A stretch of 64,000 nt of DNA from Candidatus Dadabacteria bacterium (GCA_009840385.1 VXNX01000013.1:62001-126000); one strand, 5' to 3'; shown: positions 31,669 through 40,648, numbered from the stretch's first letter. Program-made: numbers and translations. The notes: generated by a model not told the origin, from the sequence alone.

Positions 31669-32706
31669 ATGCAACTCCGCAAATTATTGAACGGACTGAA
31701 GACCGCGTACAGCGGGTCGAACGTCGCCCGCCGCGTGCAATACTTCAATGGATGGACAGACAGGGCGTCCGCGGAGAATACCGGTGCGGCGGACTATGAT
31801 CACACCAAGACCGTCAAGGAATACTACGACCTTTGCAGCGAGCTCATGGTGTTCGGCTGGGGCGAATCCCTTCACTTCGCACCGCTGTCGCCCCGCGAGA
31901 GCCTGGAGGACTCCAAGATTCGGCATCAGCGGCTGATGATTGCCAAGCTGGAGCTGCACGAGGGGATGACGGTGGTCGATATCGGTTGCGGGATCGGCGG
32001 CCCGATGCGCCGTGTCGTCCGCGAGGCCGGAGTCAGGGTCGTCGGGGTCAACAACAATGAAATCCAGTTGGACAAGGCAAAATCGTTGAACGTTGAGGCA
32101 GGGCTCGACCACATGGTCGACTACATCGCGTGCAGCTTCATGGACATGAGCGCCATCGCGGATGACACCTTCGACCGGGGCTACGCGATCGAATCGACGT
32201 GCCACGCGCCAAAAAAGACGGACGCGTTCGCCGAGATCTACCGCGTGCTGAAACCCGGAGCCCTCTTCTGGGGTCAGGAAATGTGCCTTACGGACAAGTT
32301 CGATCCCGACGACAACCGGCACCAAGCCATCAAGCAGGAACTAATGCACGGCATCGCGCTCAAGGATATCGCGACGATGGGCGAGGTGGACCGGGCGCTT
32401 GAAACCGTGGGATTCCAGGTCGTCGAGGGGGCGGACCTAGCCGTCGAGGAGAACGGTCCGACCACGCCGTGGTACCAACCCATGGAAACCCGGCACGGAA
32501 CGCTGGACAATTTCCTGCCTAGGCTTCCGCTGGGGCGTAAGGTGTTCATCGGGGCATCCAGGCTGGCCGAGATACTGGGGGTGTTCCCGAAAGGTTCCGC
32601 GGAAGTCTTCAGTCTGATGGATCGGACCGCCGACGCCTATGTCGCGGGCGGCAGGACCGGGGTCTTCACGCCGCTATATTGCTTCCTGGCACGCAAACCC
32701 CTCTAA
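31669..32706 (+). CDS. Sterol C-24 methyltransferase homologue 2 (Erg6/SMT family)
   Basis: 345 residues. It is closer in wording to eukaryotic Erg6 than homologue 1: region I VFGWGESLHF (61-70), SAM motif VDIGCGIGGP (103-112), VGVNNNEIQLDKAK, then YAIESTCHAP (172-181), AEIYRVLKPGALFWGQE and the sterol-MT C-terminal TPWYQPME (266-273). Codon use is GC-richer than the intergenic DNA around it. The presence of two divergent SMTs would allow successive methylations or two substrates (delta-24 and delta-24(28) sterols). It lies between the Rieske gene (divergent) and an SDR (convergent). Confidence 0.88.
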   Translation: MQLRKLLNGLKTAYSGSNVARRVQYFNGWTDRASAENTGAADYDHTKTVKEYYDLCSELMVFGWGESLHFAPLSPRESLEDSKIRHQRLMIAKLELHEGMTVVDIGCGIGGPMRRVVREAGVRVVGVNNNEIQLDKAKSLNVEAGLDHMVDYIACSFMDMSAIADDTFDRGYAIESTCHAPKKTDAFAEIYRVLKPGALFWGQEMCLTDKFDPDDNRHQAIKQELMHGIALKDIATMGEVDRALETVGFQVVEGADLAVEENGPTTPWYQPMETRHGTLDNFLPRLPLGRKVFIGASRLAEILGVFPKGSAEVFSLMDRTADAYVAGGRTGVFTPLYCFLARKPL

Positions 32707-32841
32707 ATCCCCGCATTCCCTAGTGCTCCAGCGGATCCTCCCATGGCGCACTTCAGGCGGACAATTTGCACATCCGCTCGGCAATGCGGAATTTCAGCTT
32801 TTGGTTCGGTTTCATCGCAGGTAAGGGTATATCTTAGGGAA

Positions 32842-34290
32842 TCAATAAGCTGCGCGTCTTGCAATTTCTTTAAGCATCTGCCTGAAAATAATCCAGTGGA
32901 TTGGATAAAGACCATACCAGTAAAGCAGACCGCCGAGACCCAAGGGCTGGAAAACGGCCGTCTGCGTTATCTGACTGCCCCTTTCAGCGGGCTCGACTTC
33001 AAACTGAAGCCACGCCTGACCAGGCAACCTCATTTCCGCTCTCAGGCTCAGCAGTCGATTCTCTTCATACGCCTCAACACGCCAGAAATCCAGAGGGTCG
33101 CCCTGGCGCAAGTCGGTCGGATGCCGCCTGCCCCTCCGCATCCCTACTCCACCCACCAGCAGATCAACCAGGCCGCGCAGATACCATATCCAAGTGGCAA
33201 AATACCAGCCCTGCTCTCCGCCAATGCGTCGTATGGGCGCGAAGGCTCGGGCGGGGTTCACTTTGACGACGGCCTGCTGGCGGTCAACAAGTTGTGAGCC
33301 GAAACGTCTTCTGCCCCAAGACGGCCGGTTACCGCTTGAAGACACGGCGTCGCTCCAGCGGGTCTGGGCAATTTCCATATTTTCCTGCTTAAGGGCACGG
33401 TCTATCGCTTGGCGCACTCCCAAGGGATGTACCGGGAAACGCTTCAGGGCCGTTTTATCGCGGACGATGGTCTCGTTGCGTAAACCGTCAACGAGTTTCC
33501 TTCCCACCCGGGCGTAAAGGGGAGTCACAAGACCCAGCCAGAGACTTGAGAGATTGGGACTCAGTACAGGCACCGGAATCATGAAGCGCCGCACGCCGAT
33601 CTGGCGTGCGTACTCCTGCATCAACTCACCGTAGGTAACCTGGTCAGGACCGGCGATTTCAAAAACCGCGCTGTCTTGCAGTTCCAGATCCAAGCCACAA
33701 ATGAGATAGGCTATTACGTCTTCGATGGCGATGGGCTGGGTTAATGTTCTCACCCAGCTCGGGGTAACCATCAGCGGCAGCCTGTCAACCAGGCTTCGCA
33801 GCAACTCAAAAGAAAGCGATCCCGAGCCGATTATGATCGAGGCGCGAAATTCCAAGGTCAGGGGACCTTCTGAGGCCAGAATATCCCCTACTTCCCTGCG
33901 GCTCGCTAAGTGAGAGGAAAGTTCACCATCTCCGAACAAGCCTCCCAGATAAATAATTCGACGCACCCCATGTCGGCGTGCAACCCGGGCAAAATTACGC
34001 GCCCCGATACGGTCCTGCTCCTCGAAGTTGTCCCCGGAACCCATGGAATGGACCATGTAGTAGGCCGTGTCCACCCCTTCAAGCGCGATCTCGAGAGAAT
34101 CAGGGTCAAGCACATCGCCGGCGATAATCCGGGTATCGGGGGAGAAACGACCGGCGAGATATCCGGGATTGCGGGCAAGACAACGCACCGGCTCTCCCCT
34201 TCCCTCCAAAGCCGGGACCAGCCGCCCGCCAACATAACCGCTTGCCCCCGTTACCAGTATAATCCGGTCTTCTTTCTTATCATCGGACAT
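32842..34290 (-). CDS. SDR-family NAD(P)-binding protein with DUF2867-type C-terminus
   Basis: 482 residues. An extended-type SDR Rossmann domain (VTGASGYVGGRLVPAL at the N-terminus, Asp in AGDVLDPDSL, TAYYMVHSMGSG) occupies about 1-300. A C-terminal DUF2867-like START-type region follows, with EQGWYFATWIWYLRGLVDLLVGG and DFWRVEAYEENRLL. This two-part architecture is common among bacterial YbjT-like proteins of unknown activity. The C-terminal fold suggests a hydrophobic ligand. Its place beside a sterol methyltransferase is suggestive but not proof of a sterol role. Confidence 0.82.
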   Translation of the reverse strand: MSDDKKEDRIILVTGASGYVGGRLVPALEGRGEPVRCLARNPGYLAGRFSPDTRIIAGDVLDPDSLEIALEGVDTAYYMVHSMGSGDNFEEQDRIGARNFARVARRHGVRRIIYLGGLFGDGELSSHLASRREVGDILASEGPLTLEFRASIIIGSGSLSFELLRSLVDRLPLMVTPSWVRTLTQPIAIEDVIAYLICGLDLELQDSAVFEIAGPDQVTYGELMQEYARQIGVRRFMIPVPVLSPNLSSLWLGLVTPLYARVGRKLVDGLRNETIVRDKTALKRFPVHPLGVRQAIDRALKQENMEIAQTRWSDAVSSSGNRPSWGRRRFGSQLVDRQQAVVKVNPARAFAPIRRIGGEQGWYFATWIWYLRGLVDLLVGGVGMRRGRRHPTDLRQGDPLDFWRVEAYEENRLLSLRAEMRLPGQAWLQFEVEPAERGSQITQTAVFQPLGLGGLLYWYGLYPIHWIIFRQMLKEIARRAAY

Positions 34291-34333
34291 TAACTTCTCG
34301 ATGCAATTATTAACTGAGATTAATTAACCTCTT

Positions 34334-35245
34334 TTAAAAAACATCGCTGAGCTTTTTTGCTGTCCTGAGCTTTTCAAATGTGGTGTAGCGTAGCCCCTGC
34401 ATAGCTCCAAGCGGAGCGTCGCTGAAAGGTATCGGCCCAATCTCTTGTGCTTTCTCAGAGAAAACAATCCGATACTTACCACTCTCCCCATATGGTTCGA
34501 TCCGGTCAACCGGCGCATAGTGTGTGATTGCGGAAACTGGATTTGTTTGATAAGCGGCGATGTATTTAATCTTTCCAAGCATCCCACCAGAGATACGTAT
34601 TGCATGCCAAGAGTCTTCTCCGAGAAAGACCTTCTTAAACCCCTCTTCACGTGCGGGCACTATTACAGTATCGGGTTTGTGCGAAGGCAAATTGGGCAGT
34701 ATATCTTCAGTAGTAGCTCTTGGCGTAGCAACTGGTTTCGGAAACTCGAACACTCGCAAGCCCACCAATGGGAGTATTTGGAGGATTTCCTTTAGAAATC
34801 TCTTTGTATCCGCTTTCTCAGATTCAGTCATCACAGGTTCTTGCGGAACATTACCGTTGGCCAAATGGCAGCGGTTAGCTTGCGCTGCACGATCCAGTAG
34901 CGCATATTCCAGCCAAGTAATATGAGCCCGGTTGAGACCATCATTGGCTGAAACAAACACGATCCCATGATCCCAGAAATCCTTATCCTTATAGTGAGAC
35001 TCAATACGTTTATGGACACCATCCGCCTGACCAACATAAATAGTTGGCAACTCATCATCCTCATTCTCATAACCCTTTAACATATAAACACCGGCTCGAG
35101 TGAACTCAGGACGCTGCTTGATTTCTGCCCATTTGGAACGTGGAAAGGCCAAACCGACCCCTGTCCAATTCATATGGTCAATCACCATAAGGCTTTCTGG
35201 GTCGCCATCGGGGACATATATGTGGATTGTAAACGCTTCAGCCAT
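34334..35245 (-). CDS. GIY-YIG nuclease family protein
   Basis: 303 residues. A GIY-YIG core lies at about 50-110: AGVYMLKGY (GVY for GIY), TIYVGQADGVHKRIESH (YVG for YIG, catalytic Arg) and a later conserved Glu in WLEYALL. The C-terminal 180 residues are not recognisable to me. Codon use is AT-richer than the neighbours, and it sits next to an AT-rich gap, so recent acquisition is likely. Function could be DNA repair, mobile-element or defence related; nothing adjacent decides it. Confidence 0.8.
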   Translation of the reverse strand: MAEAFTIHIYVPDGDPESLMVIDHMNWTGVGLAFPRSKWAEIKQRPEFTRAGVYMLKGYENEDDELPTIYVGQADGVHKRIESHYKDKDFWDHGIVFVSANDGLNRAHITWLEYALLDRAAQANRCHLANGNVPQEPVMTESEKADTKRFLKEILQILPLVGLRVFEFPKPVATPRATTEDILPNLPSHKPDTVIVPAREEGFKKVFLGEDSWHAIRISGGMLGKIKYIAAYQTNPVSAITHYAPVDRIEPYGESGKYRIVFSEKAQEIGPIPFSDAPLGAMQGLRYTTFEKLRTAKKLSDVF

Positions 35246-35553
35246 TAATTGCTCTGGTTTTTAATACTCCCACACTGAGAACTTAATATTGATGATTTCA
35301 TTAGACCTAGAACTGGAGCATACTCCAAACAAATTCTATGTAATGAGAAAATATATGTAAGAACATGTTTAATTGTCAATCATGTATGCACAACTATAAG
35401 AACGTGTTCTGAGTTTGCTAAAATTCAGGTTTTGACATTTCTTCAAATTTCTTCTTATGGTTCAGGAAAATCACATCCAATCCCCTACCTTGATGGAAAT
35501 TGCTAAAAAAATGTTTTTGCCCAAAAAGGAAAAGAGTCCTCAGTATACGGAAA
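35246..35553. other. AT-rich gap upstream of the GIY-YIG gene
   Basis: Low-complexity AT-rich DNA. A plus-strand open frame starting at 35457 continues into the antisense of the GST gene and is not convincing. No RNA gene or repeat was seen. Confidence 0.5.
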
Positions 35554-36222
35554 CTAGGAAAGCAGTTTCTGAATTCTCTTTATCCTCTCTTCTTCCGTTT
35601 CCTCTTCCTTCAAGCTTGGGGGAATCCCGTTTCCTCTTATCACGGCGGGCCTTTCGCCAACTTCGGCATGCCACCTAGTAAGATTCGGAAAAGCCCTGAG
35701 ATCCAGTTCCGCCCAGTCGTAAGCGTTTATCCAGGGCCATGTGGCTATGTCGGCGATCGAATACTCTTCTGCAAGATACTCCACTTCAGAGAGTCTTCCG
35801 TCGAGTATCGAGTAGAGCCTTTTAGTCTCCTCGGTGTATCTCTTTATGGCATAGGGTATTTTTTCCGGGGCGTACTTTAAAAAGACGTTCAGCTGTCCCT
35901 GCATGGGCCCTACCGCCGACATCTGGAACATGAGCCACTGGATGCACGTTGTTCTGCGACTGTCCCCTAGGGGCGGAAGAAAGTTTCCGAACTTGTCGGC
36001 AAGATATATGAGTATGGCTCCTGACTCAAAAACCGCCGTGCCGTCATCATTGTCAACTATTGCGGGTATTTTCCCGTTCGGGTTTATCTCGAGAAACCAC
36101 GGCTCCTTGTGTTCAAGCTCAGAGAGGTTAAGAGCGTGAATCTTGTAGGCGGCTCCCAGTTCTTCAAGCATTATTGAAACCTTCTTGCCGTTCGGCGTGG
36201 CCGCCGTGTAGAGATCGATCAT
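35554..36222 (-). CDS. Glutathione S-transferase
   Basis: 222 residues. The N-terminal thioredoxin-fold domain has the Ser/Thr/Asn-rich active-site start [15 protein letters not shown], the cis-Pro NPNGKIPAI and the glutathione-binding [13 protein letters not shown]. An all-helical C-terminal domain has [17 protein letters not shown]. It resembles the Ure2p/YfcG bacterial class that binds GSH or GSSG and shows disulfide-bond oxidoreductase or peroxidase activity. It is divergent from the sterol-desaturase operon across about 130 nt. Confidence 0.92.
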   Translation of the reverse strand: MIDLYTAATPNGKKVSIMLEELGAAYKIHALNLSELEHKEPWFLEINPNGKIPAIVDNDDGTAVFESGAILIYLADKFGNFLPPLGDSRRTTCIQWLMFQMSAVGPMQGQLNVFLKYAPEKIPYAIKRYTEETKRLYSILDGRLSEVEYLAEEYSIADIATWPWINAYDWAELDLRAFPNLTRWHAEVGERPAVIRGNGIPPSLKEEETEEERIKRIQKLLS

Positions 36223-36352
36223 TTTTTGCCTCGGTTTATATCGGGCCCTCAGTTAGGGAATTATATACAATAGTTACGAAAAATCCGGTCAATTTAACTT
36301 GTTTCCTGCATCGGCCGTATATGTTAAATTTTCTTTTGGAAGGAGTCAGACG

Positions 36353-36424
36353 ATGACCGCAACAGGTCACGCTCCCGAAATGAAACGTAGATTGAGTACG
36401 GCTGGACGAAGGATGCCCAGATGA
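36353..36424 (+). CDS. Possible 23-residue leader peptide, coupled to the desaturase
   Basis: ATG at 36353 with a strong AGGAG seven bases upstream. It encodes MTATGHAPEMKRRLSTAGRR and ends with TGA overlapping the desaturase ATG (ATGA). The Shine-Dalgarno is better than most in the region. It may be a leader that couples translation to the desaturase, which has its own AAGGA inside this ORF. Confidence 0.4.
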   Translation: MTATGHAPEMKRRLSTAGRRMPR

Positions 36425-37056
36425 CCTATATAATAAGCGCAATCCTGGTGATGAGCGGATTTATGGCCGGAGCCCAGCTGGCCTACTCTAAGCTCTATGA
36501 CTGGAGAATAGCCGAGGGAGACGGCAGTCGTCTCAAGGACCGTTACAGAAATGCTTCAATGAACGGAACGATCGCCGTGGCGCTTTACCTTGTCGCGATC
36601 GTGATGTTCGGGGAACTCCTGATAGACTTGGATGCAGCTTCCACCTGGTACAAGCCCATCCTTGTCCTGCTGCTTTACGATTTCGGGTACTACTGGCTGC
36701 ATCGTCTGCTGCATGTGCGGAAAGTCATGCAGAAAGTGCACTGGGTTCATCACATGAACCTGCATCCCACTGCCGTCGACTCCCTGTATCTGCACCCGGT
36801 GGAAATGATCGCGGGGCTGGCTTTCCTGTTAATCTCGATAGTGATAGTGGGCCCCTTGGGTATCGGAGCGTTTCTGGCGGTCGTTTTGCTTCATACCATC
36901 ATCAACATACTGCATCATACGAATCTGCAGCTACCCTATCGTCTGGCATGGCTCGCGAACCACTGGGCCTCAAGTCACGATGCGCATCATAGCCAGGGAG
37001 GAAATTACGGAGTGATTACGCCTGTATGGGACTGGATATTCGGAACGCGCTCATAA
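36421..37056 (+). CDS. Sterol desaturase / fatty acid hydroxylase superfamily di-iron enzyme
   Basis: 211 residues, four to five TM helices, and the eight-His di-iron set: H94-x3-H98 (HRLLH), H107-x2-H110-H111 (HWVHH), H165-H166 and H186-x2-H189-H190 (HDAHH). The superfamily contains sterol C-5 desaturase (ERG3), C-4 methyl oxidase (ERG25) and cholesterol 25-hydroxylase. Its small size is usual for bacterial members. It overlaps the following NSDHL-like gene by 31 nt, which suggests the two act in sequence, as ERG25 and ERG26 do. Substrate is inferred from context. Confidence 0.87.
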   Translation: MTYIISAILVMSGFMAGAQLAYSKLYDWRIAEGDGSRLKDRYRNASMNGTIAVALYLVAIVMFGELLIDLDAASTWYKPILVLLLYDFGYYWLHRLLHVRKVMQKVHWVHHMNLHPTAVDSLYLHPVEMIAGLAFLLISIVIVGPLGIGAFLAVVLLHTIINILHHTNLQLPYRLAWLANHWASSHDAHHSQGGNYGVITPVWDWIFGTRS

Positions 37057-38132
37057 AAGGTCCCGTACTGGTAACCGGCGGATGTGGATTCATCGGAGGG
37101 GCGATTGTCCACGCATTGGCCGACGAGGGGCGGGATGTGCGGGTAGTCAGTCCGCATTGCCATTCGTTTCGGTCCGACGTGCGATTTCTGAACGTGGATA
37201 TCAGAGACCTGTCTGCCCTCGTCCGGGCTTGCCAAGGATGCGAGACGGTTATTCATTGCGCGTCCGTCGTACAGACCCGCAACACGGCACGGGATGAAAT
37301 GTGGTCCGTGAACTACGGCGGGACGGTCAACGTGATAGAAGCATGCAGGAGGGCTGGGGTACGCAAACTCGTGCATATCAGTTCGGCCAGCGTGGTTTTC
37401 GAGGGCAGGGATATCGAGGCCGGAGACGAGACCCTTCCCTATGCGGAAGTATCTATGAGCGCCTACGTGGACAGCAAGATAGAGGCGGAACGGCGTGTCC
37501 TGGAATTCGCTACAGAGGATGTAACCCGGGCATGCGCGCTGCGTCCTCACCTTGTCTTCGGTCCGGGAGACCAACGTTTCCTCCCGAACATTCTCAAACG
37601 GGCAGACGGGGCAGGTATCCGGGAAGTTGGTCGGAGGGAGAAGCTGTCCGATTTCGTCTATGTCGACAATGTGGTCGATGCCGTGCTGGCCGCGGAACGG
37701 GCCCTTGACTCGAACGGGCTGGTATCCGGTCAGGCATATTTCGTGACAAACGCGGAGCCGGTCCCGTTTTTCGAGTTCATAGAACGCCTGCTTATGGCGT
37801 CAGGGTACGGTCCCATCCGACGACGTATTCCCTACTGGGTGGCGTACGCGGGAGCGGGCATTGTGGAGGGCTTCCATGCCGTGATACGACGGGGTTTGGT
37901 CCCGGAGGACGGCCTGTCCCGGTTCGCGGTCCGCTACTTGAATACGCATCACTACTTCCGTATTGACAAGGCGTGCCGCGACCTGCATTGGCAACCCCGC
38001 GTATCCCTTGCCGAGGGGATAGCACGCACGGCCGATTCGTTGCACGATTCGGCGTACGACAGGGCGTTACGTGTTCAACAAGAACCCTCTATCGCAAAGG
38101 AACCAGACGATAAAGGTGATGTCCCGCGATAA
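37026..38132 (+). CDS. 3-beta-hydroxysteroid dehydrogenase-type SDR (NSDHL/ERG26/SdmB-like)
   Basis: 368 residues, extended SDR. It has the NAD(P) motif VTGGCGFIGGAIV at about 16-28, HISSAS (118-123) with catalytic Ser, and Y148-x3-K152 in SAYVDSK. The family text CALRPHLVFGPGDQRFLP and LSDFVYVDNVVDAVL is characteristic of the 3beta-HSD/NSDHL branch. ERG26/NSDHL decarboxylates 4-carboxysterols during C-4 demethylation; SdmB is the bacterial counterpart. A hydrophobic segment near 275-295 may tether it to the membrane. It overlaps the desaturase gene by 31 nt, so the start could be slightly downstream. Confidence 0.83.
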   Translation: MGLDIRNALIKGPVLVTGGCGFIGGAIVHALADEGRDVRVVSPHCHSFRSDVRFLNVDIRDLSALVRACQGCETVIHCASVVQTRNTARDEMWSVNYGGTVNVIEACRRAGVRKLVHISSASVVFEGRDIEAGDETLPYAEVSMSAYVDSKIEAERRVLEFATEDVTRACALRPHLVFGPGDQRFLPNILKRADGAGIREVGRREKLSDFVYVDNVVDAVLAAERALDSNGLVSGQAYFVTNAEPVPFFEFIERLLMASGYGPIRRRIPYWVAYAGAGIVEGFHAVIRRGLVPEDGLSRFAVRYLNTHHYFRIDKACRDLHWQPRVSLAEGIARTADSLHDSAYDRALRVQQEPSIAKEPDDKGDVPR

Positions 38133-38188
38133 CTGGACCTTCGACGCACAGATCGTAACCGCCGTAGGAATGTTCAGCGCAGGGTCCA

Positions 38189-38788
38189 TTAGGCCTGAAT
38201 CTCGTCCGCTCTCTCAAGATGTTTCGCGTATTCAATAATTTCCGGGAAAAACCGGTTGAAATGCTCGTTCATCTCGTCGTAGTGCGCCACGAGTTCCTGC
38301 TCGGACCCGGAAAGGGGATTTTTTCTCCTTACTCTTATCGACATCCCCCGGAATACGACGCTTAGCCCGGAAATGCTCCGGTACTTCTCTATCCAGCCGT
38401 CCTTGATGATGGTGTTTATCCTGGCCGCCGCGTGCTCGGGGAAGATATCCGCCGCCCCGAGGATTATACCGTACGACCTGTCAAGAAAGTCCCTTAGGCT
38501 CTCATCCGAATACCTCTCCCAGTTAACGGCAAGCAGGTGGTCATAGAAGATGTCAAGAATAACCCTACTCCAGCGCCTGCGCTCGGGACTTATAAGCCGG
38601 GCGCACTCCCTCGTTATTTCATGAGAATCCGTCCAGGCGTCAATCCTGCGGTGCATCACTATCCCGCGTCTTATGCCCGGGGAATAGCGGTCCTCGGTGA
38701 GGCGGCCCTTCACGAAATCGCCCAGGAAATTTCCTATCAGGCATTCAGGGTCATCCCCGGCAAGGCGGATATGGGCAAGGTAGTTCAT
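38189..38788 (-). CDS. acpH: ACP phosphodiesterase (DUF479)
   Basis: 199 residues matching AcpH: MNYLAHIRLAGDDPECLIGN at the start, GDFVKGRL, HRRIDAWTDSH with the metal-binding His/Asp pattern, and VILDIFYDHLLAVNW. AcpH removes the 4'-phosphopantetheine group from acyl carrier protein; related HD-like folds have other esters as substrate. It is 9 nt downstream of htpG and probably co-transcribed. This marks the return to housekeeping genes after the accessory region. Confidence 0.88.
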   Translation of the reverse strand: MNYLAHIRLAGDDPECLIGNFLGDFVKGRLTEDRYSPGIRRGIVMHRRIDAWTDSHEITRECARLISPERRRWSRVILDIFYDHLLAVNWERYSDESLRDFLDRSYGIILGAADIFPEHAAARINTIIKDGWIEKYRSISGLSVVFRGMSIRVRRKNPLSGSEQELVAHYDEMNEHFNRFFPEIIEYAKHLERADEIQA

Positions 38789-38797
38789 CTGCGAACG

Positions 38798-40648
38798 TCA
38801 CCCGGAACTCAGCCGCTCAAGAAACTTGTTTATTCTTCCGACCATGCTTCCGGGATTCTCCATGTACCCGGCGGCCAAAAGCGCGTTATCAAAGAGTTGC
38901 TCAACTATGATTGCGGCGAATTCCCCGTCTTTTCCTCTCATGGATGCAAGGTTTTTTATAAGCGCATGGTCGCCGTTTATCTCAAGGCGGACGACGGAAC
39001 GCATCTCGGCACCCGCGCTGATGTTCTTCATGATCCTTTTCATTCCCTGGGTCATGGTGGAATCGGAGTTAAACGCAGCAGCGGGACTCTCAATGAGCCT
39101 CCGGCTCATGCGCACGTCCCCGACCTTCTCGCCAAGCACTTCCTTCATCCAGCCGCAAAGCGATTTTTCCTCCTCGGAAGGACCCTCAGAAGAACTCTCC
39201 GCATCCTTACCCACAACTCCTATGTCAACGCTGTCGGCAGAAATAATCTTTTTTTCCTCATACTCCCCGAGAGTCGACATCACGAATTCGTCAATCGGTT
39301 CGTATATGAAAAGAACCTCGATGTTCTCGGAGCGGAAAAACTCCATGTGAGGCCCGTTCTCAAGCGTTTCTCTTGCGGAACCGAACAGGTAATAGATCTC
39401 CTCCTGATCTTCGCGCATCCCCGAGAGGTAGTCCTCAAAGGAAACCAGTTCCCCTTCCCCCTTGCGCGAGGACTCAAAGCGCAGCAGCCCCCGAAGCTGC
39501 TCTTTGTGTTCAAAATCCGATGCTACACCCTCTTTTATGAAAAAACCGAACTTGCCGTAGAAATCGCCGTAACTTTTCGGGTCGTCAGCCGAACTCTGCT
39601 CGAGAAACTTTATGAACCTTTTCGTGATGGCGGAATTAAGCTTCTTCACAAGCGAGCTGTCCTGCATGGTTTCTCTTGAGATGTTAAGAGGAATGTCAGC
39701 GCTGTCCACCACGCCCTTTAGAAATCTTGCCCATTCGGGAAGAAGATTTTTGGGAGAGGCGTCTATAAGAACCCTTCTTGAGTAAAGACTCACTCCGGGA
39801 TCCATTCTCCCGAATCCCAGGCGCTCCATGTTGTCCTCAGGCACGAACAGAAGCACGTTCATGTCAATCGGGGCTTCCGAGGAGAAATGAAGCCTGTATC
39901 TGGGTTCGTCAAAGGAATTTGTCTGGAATCTGTAGAAGCCGCCGTACTCCTGATCCGTAATTTCGCTTTTGTTGCGAAGCCAGACGGCTTCCGTCGTATT
40001 TATCTGCTCACCGTTTAGCTTAAGCGGGAATGGAACAAACGCGGAGTATTTTCTAAGGATGTCCCTTATCACTTCCGGGTCGGAGTACTCCTTTGCATCC
40101 TCCCTGAGAGACACGACGACCTTTGTGCCCCTTCTGTGCCCCTTTCCCTTTGTTATCTCGAACACTCCGTCCCCGCTGCTTCGCCAGACGAGATGCTCTG
40201 AATTCTTCCTGTAGCCACGGGTCACCACTTCAACCGAATCGGCAACCATAAAGGAGCTGTAAAAGCCCACCCCGAACTGCCCGATCAGATCTCCGCCTTC
40301 AGTCCCGCTTTTCTCTATCGCCTCAAGAAAACTCCTTGAACCCGACCGGGCTATCGTTCCGAGGTTCTCAACGAGCTCTTTTCTGCTCATTCCGATGCCG
40401 TAGTCGGTAAAGGTGATCGTATTGTCCTCGCTTGATGTGGATATTTCGATTTCAAGCGGGAGCGCCTCGTCGTATATCTCTTTTTCGGTAAGCTGTATGT
40501 ACCTCAGTTTTTCAAGGGCGTCACAAGCGTTTGAAACCAGCTCCCTGATGAATATCTCCTTGTCTGTATAGAGAGAATTGATCACGATATCCATCAGCCT
40601 TCGCACTTCGGCCTGGAACTCGTGCTTTTCAGTTTTCTCCTTGGTCAT
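38798..40648 (-). CDS. htpG: Chaperone HtpG (Hsp90)
   Basis: 616 residues, full-length bacterial Hsp90. The N-terminal GHKL ATPase has ELVSNACDALEKLR, FTDYGIGMSRKEL and IGQFGVGFYSSFMVAD. The middle domain has GVVDSADIPLNISRE with the catalytic-loop Arg, and a C-terminal dimerisation domain follows. It folds or remodels client proteins in the cytoplasm. Normal in length and motifs. Followed by acpH. Confidence 0.97.
   Translation of the reverse strand: MTKEKTEKHEFQAEVRRLMDIVINSLYTDKEIFIRELVSNACDALEKLRYIQLTEKEIYDEALPLEIEISTSSEDNTITFTDYGIGMSRKELVENLGTIARSGSRSFLEAIEKSGTEGGDLIGQFGVGFYSSFMVADSVEVVTRGYRKNSEHLVWRSSGDGVFEITKGKGHRRGTKVVVSLREDAKEYSDPEVIRDILRKYSAFVPFPLKLNGEQINTTEAVWLRNKSEITDQEYGGFYRFQTNSFDEPRYRLHFSSEAPIDMNVLLFVPEDNMERLGFGRMDPGVSLYSRRVLIDASPKNLLPEWARFLKGVVDSADIPLNISRETMQDSSLVKKLNSAITKRFIKFLEQSSADDPKSYGDFYGKFGFFIKEGVASDFEHKEQLRGLLRFESSRKGEGELVSFEDYLSGMREDQEEIYYLFGSARETLENGPHMEFFRSENIEVLFIYEPIDEFVMSTLGEYEEKKIISADSVDIGVVGKDAESSSEGPSEEEKSLCGWMKEVLGEKVGDVRMSRRLIESPAAAFNSDSTMTQGMKRIMKNISAGAEMRSVVRLEINGDHALIKNLASMRGKDGEFAAIIVEQLFDNALLAAGYMENPGSMVGRINKFLERLSSG

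Noticed and set aside
35457-35678. Plus-strand ORF of 73 codons
   Set aside because: Two thirds is antisense of the GST gene; no family match.
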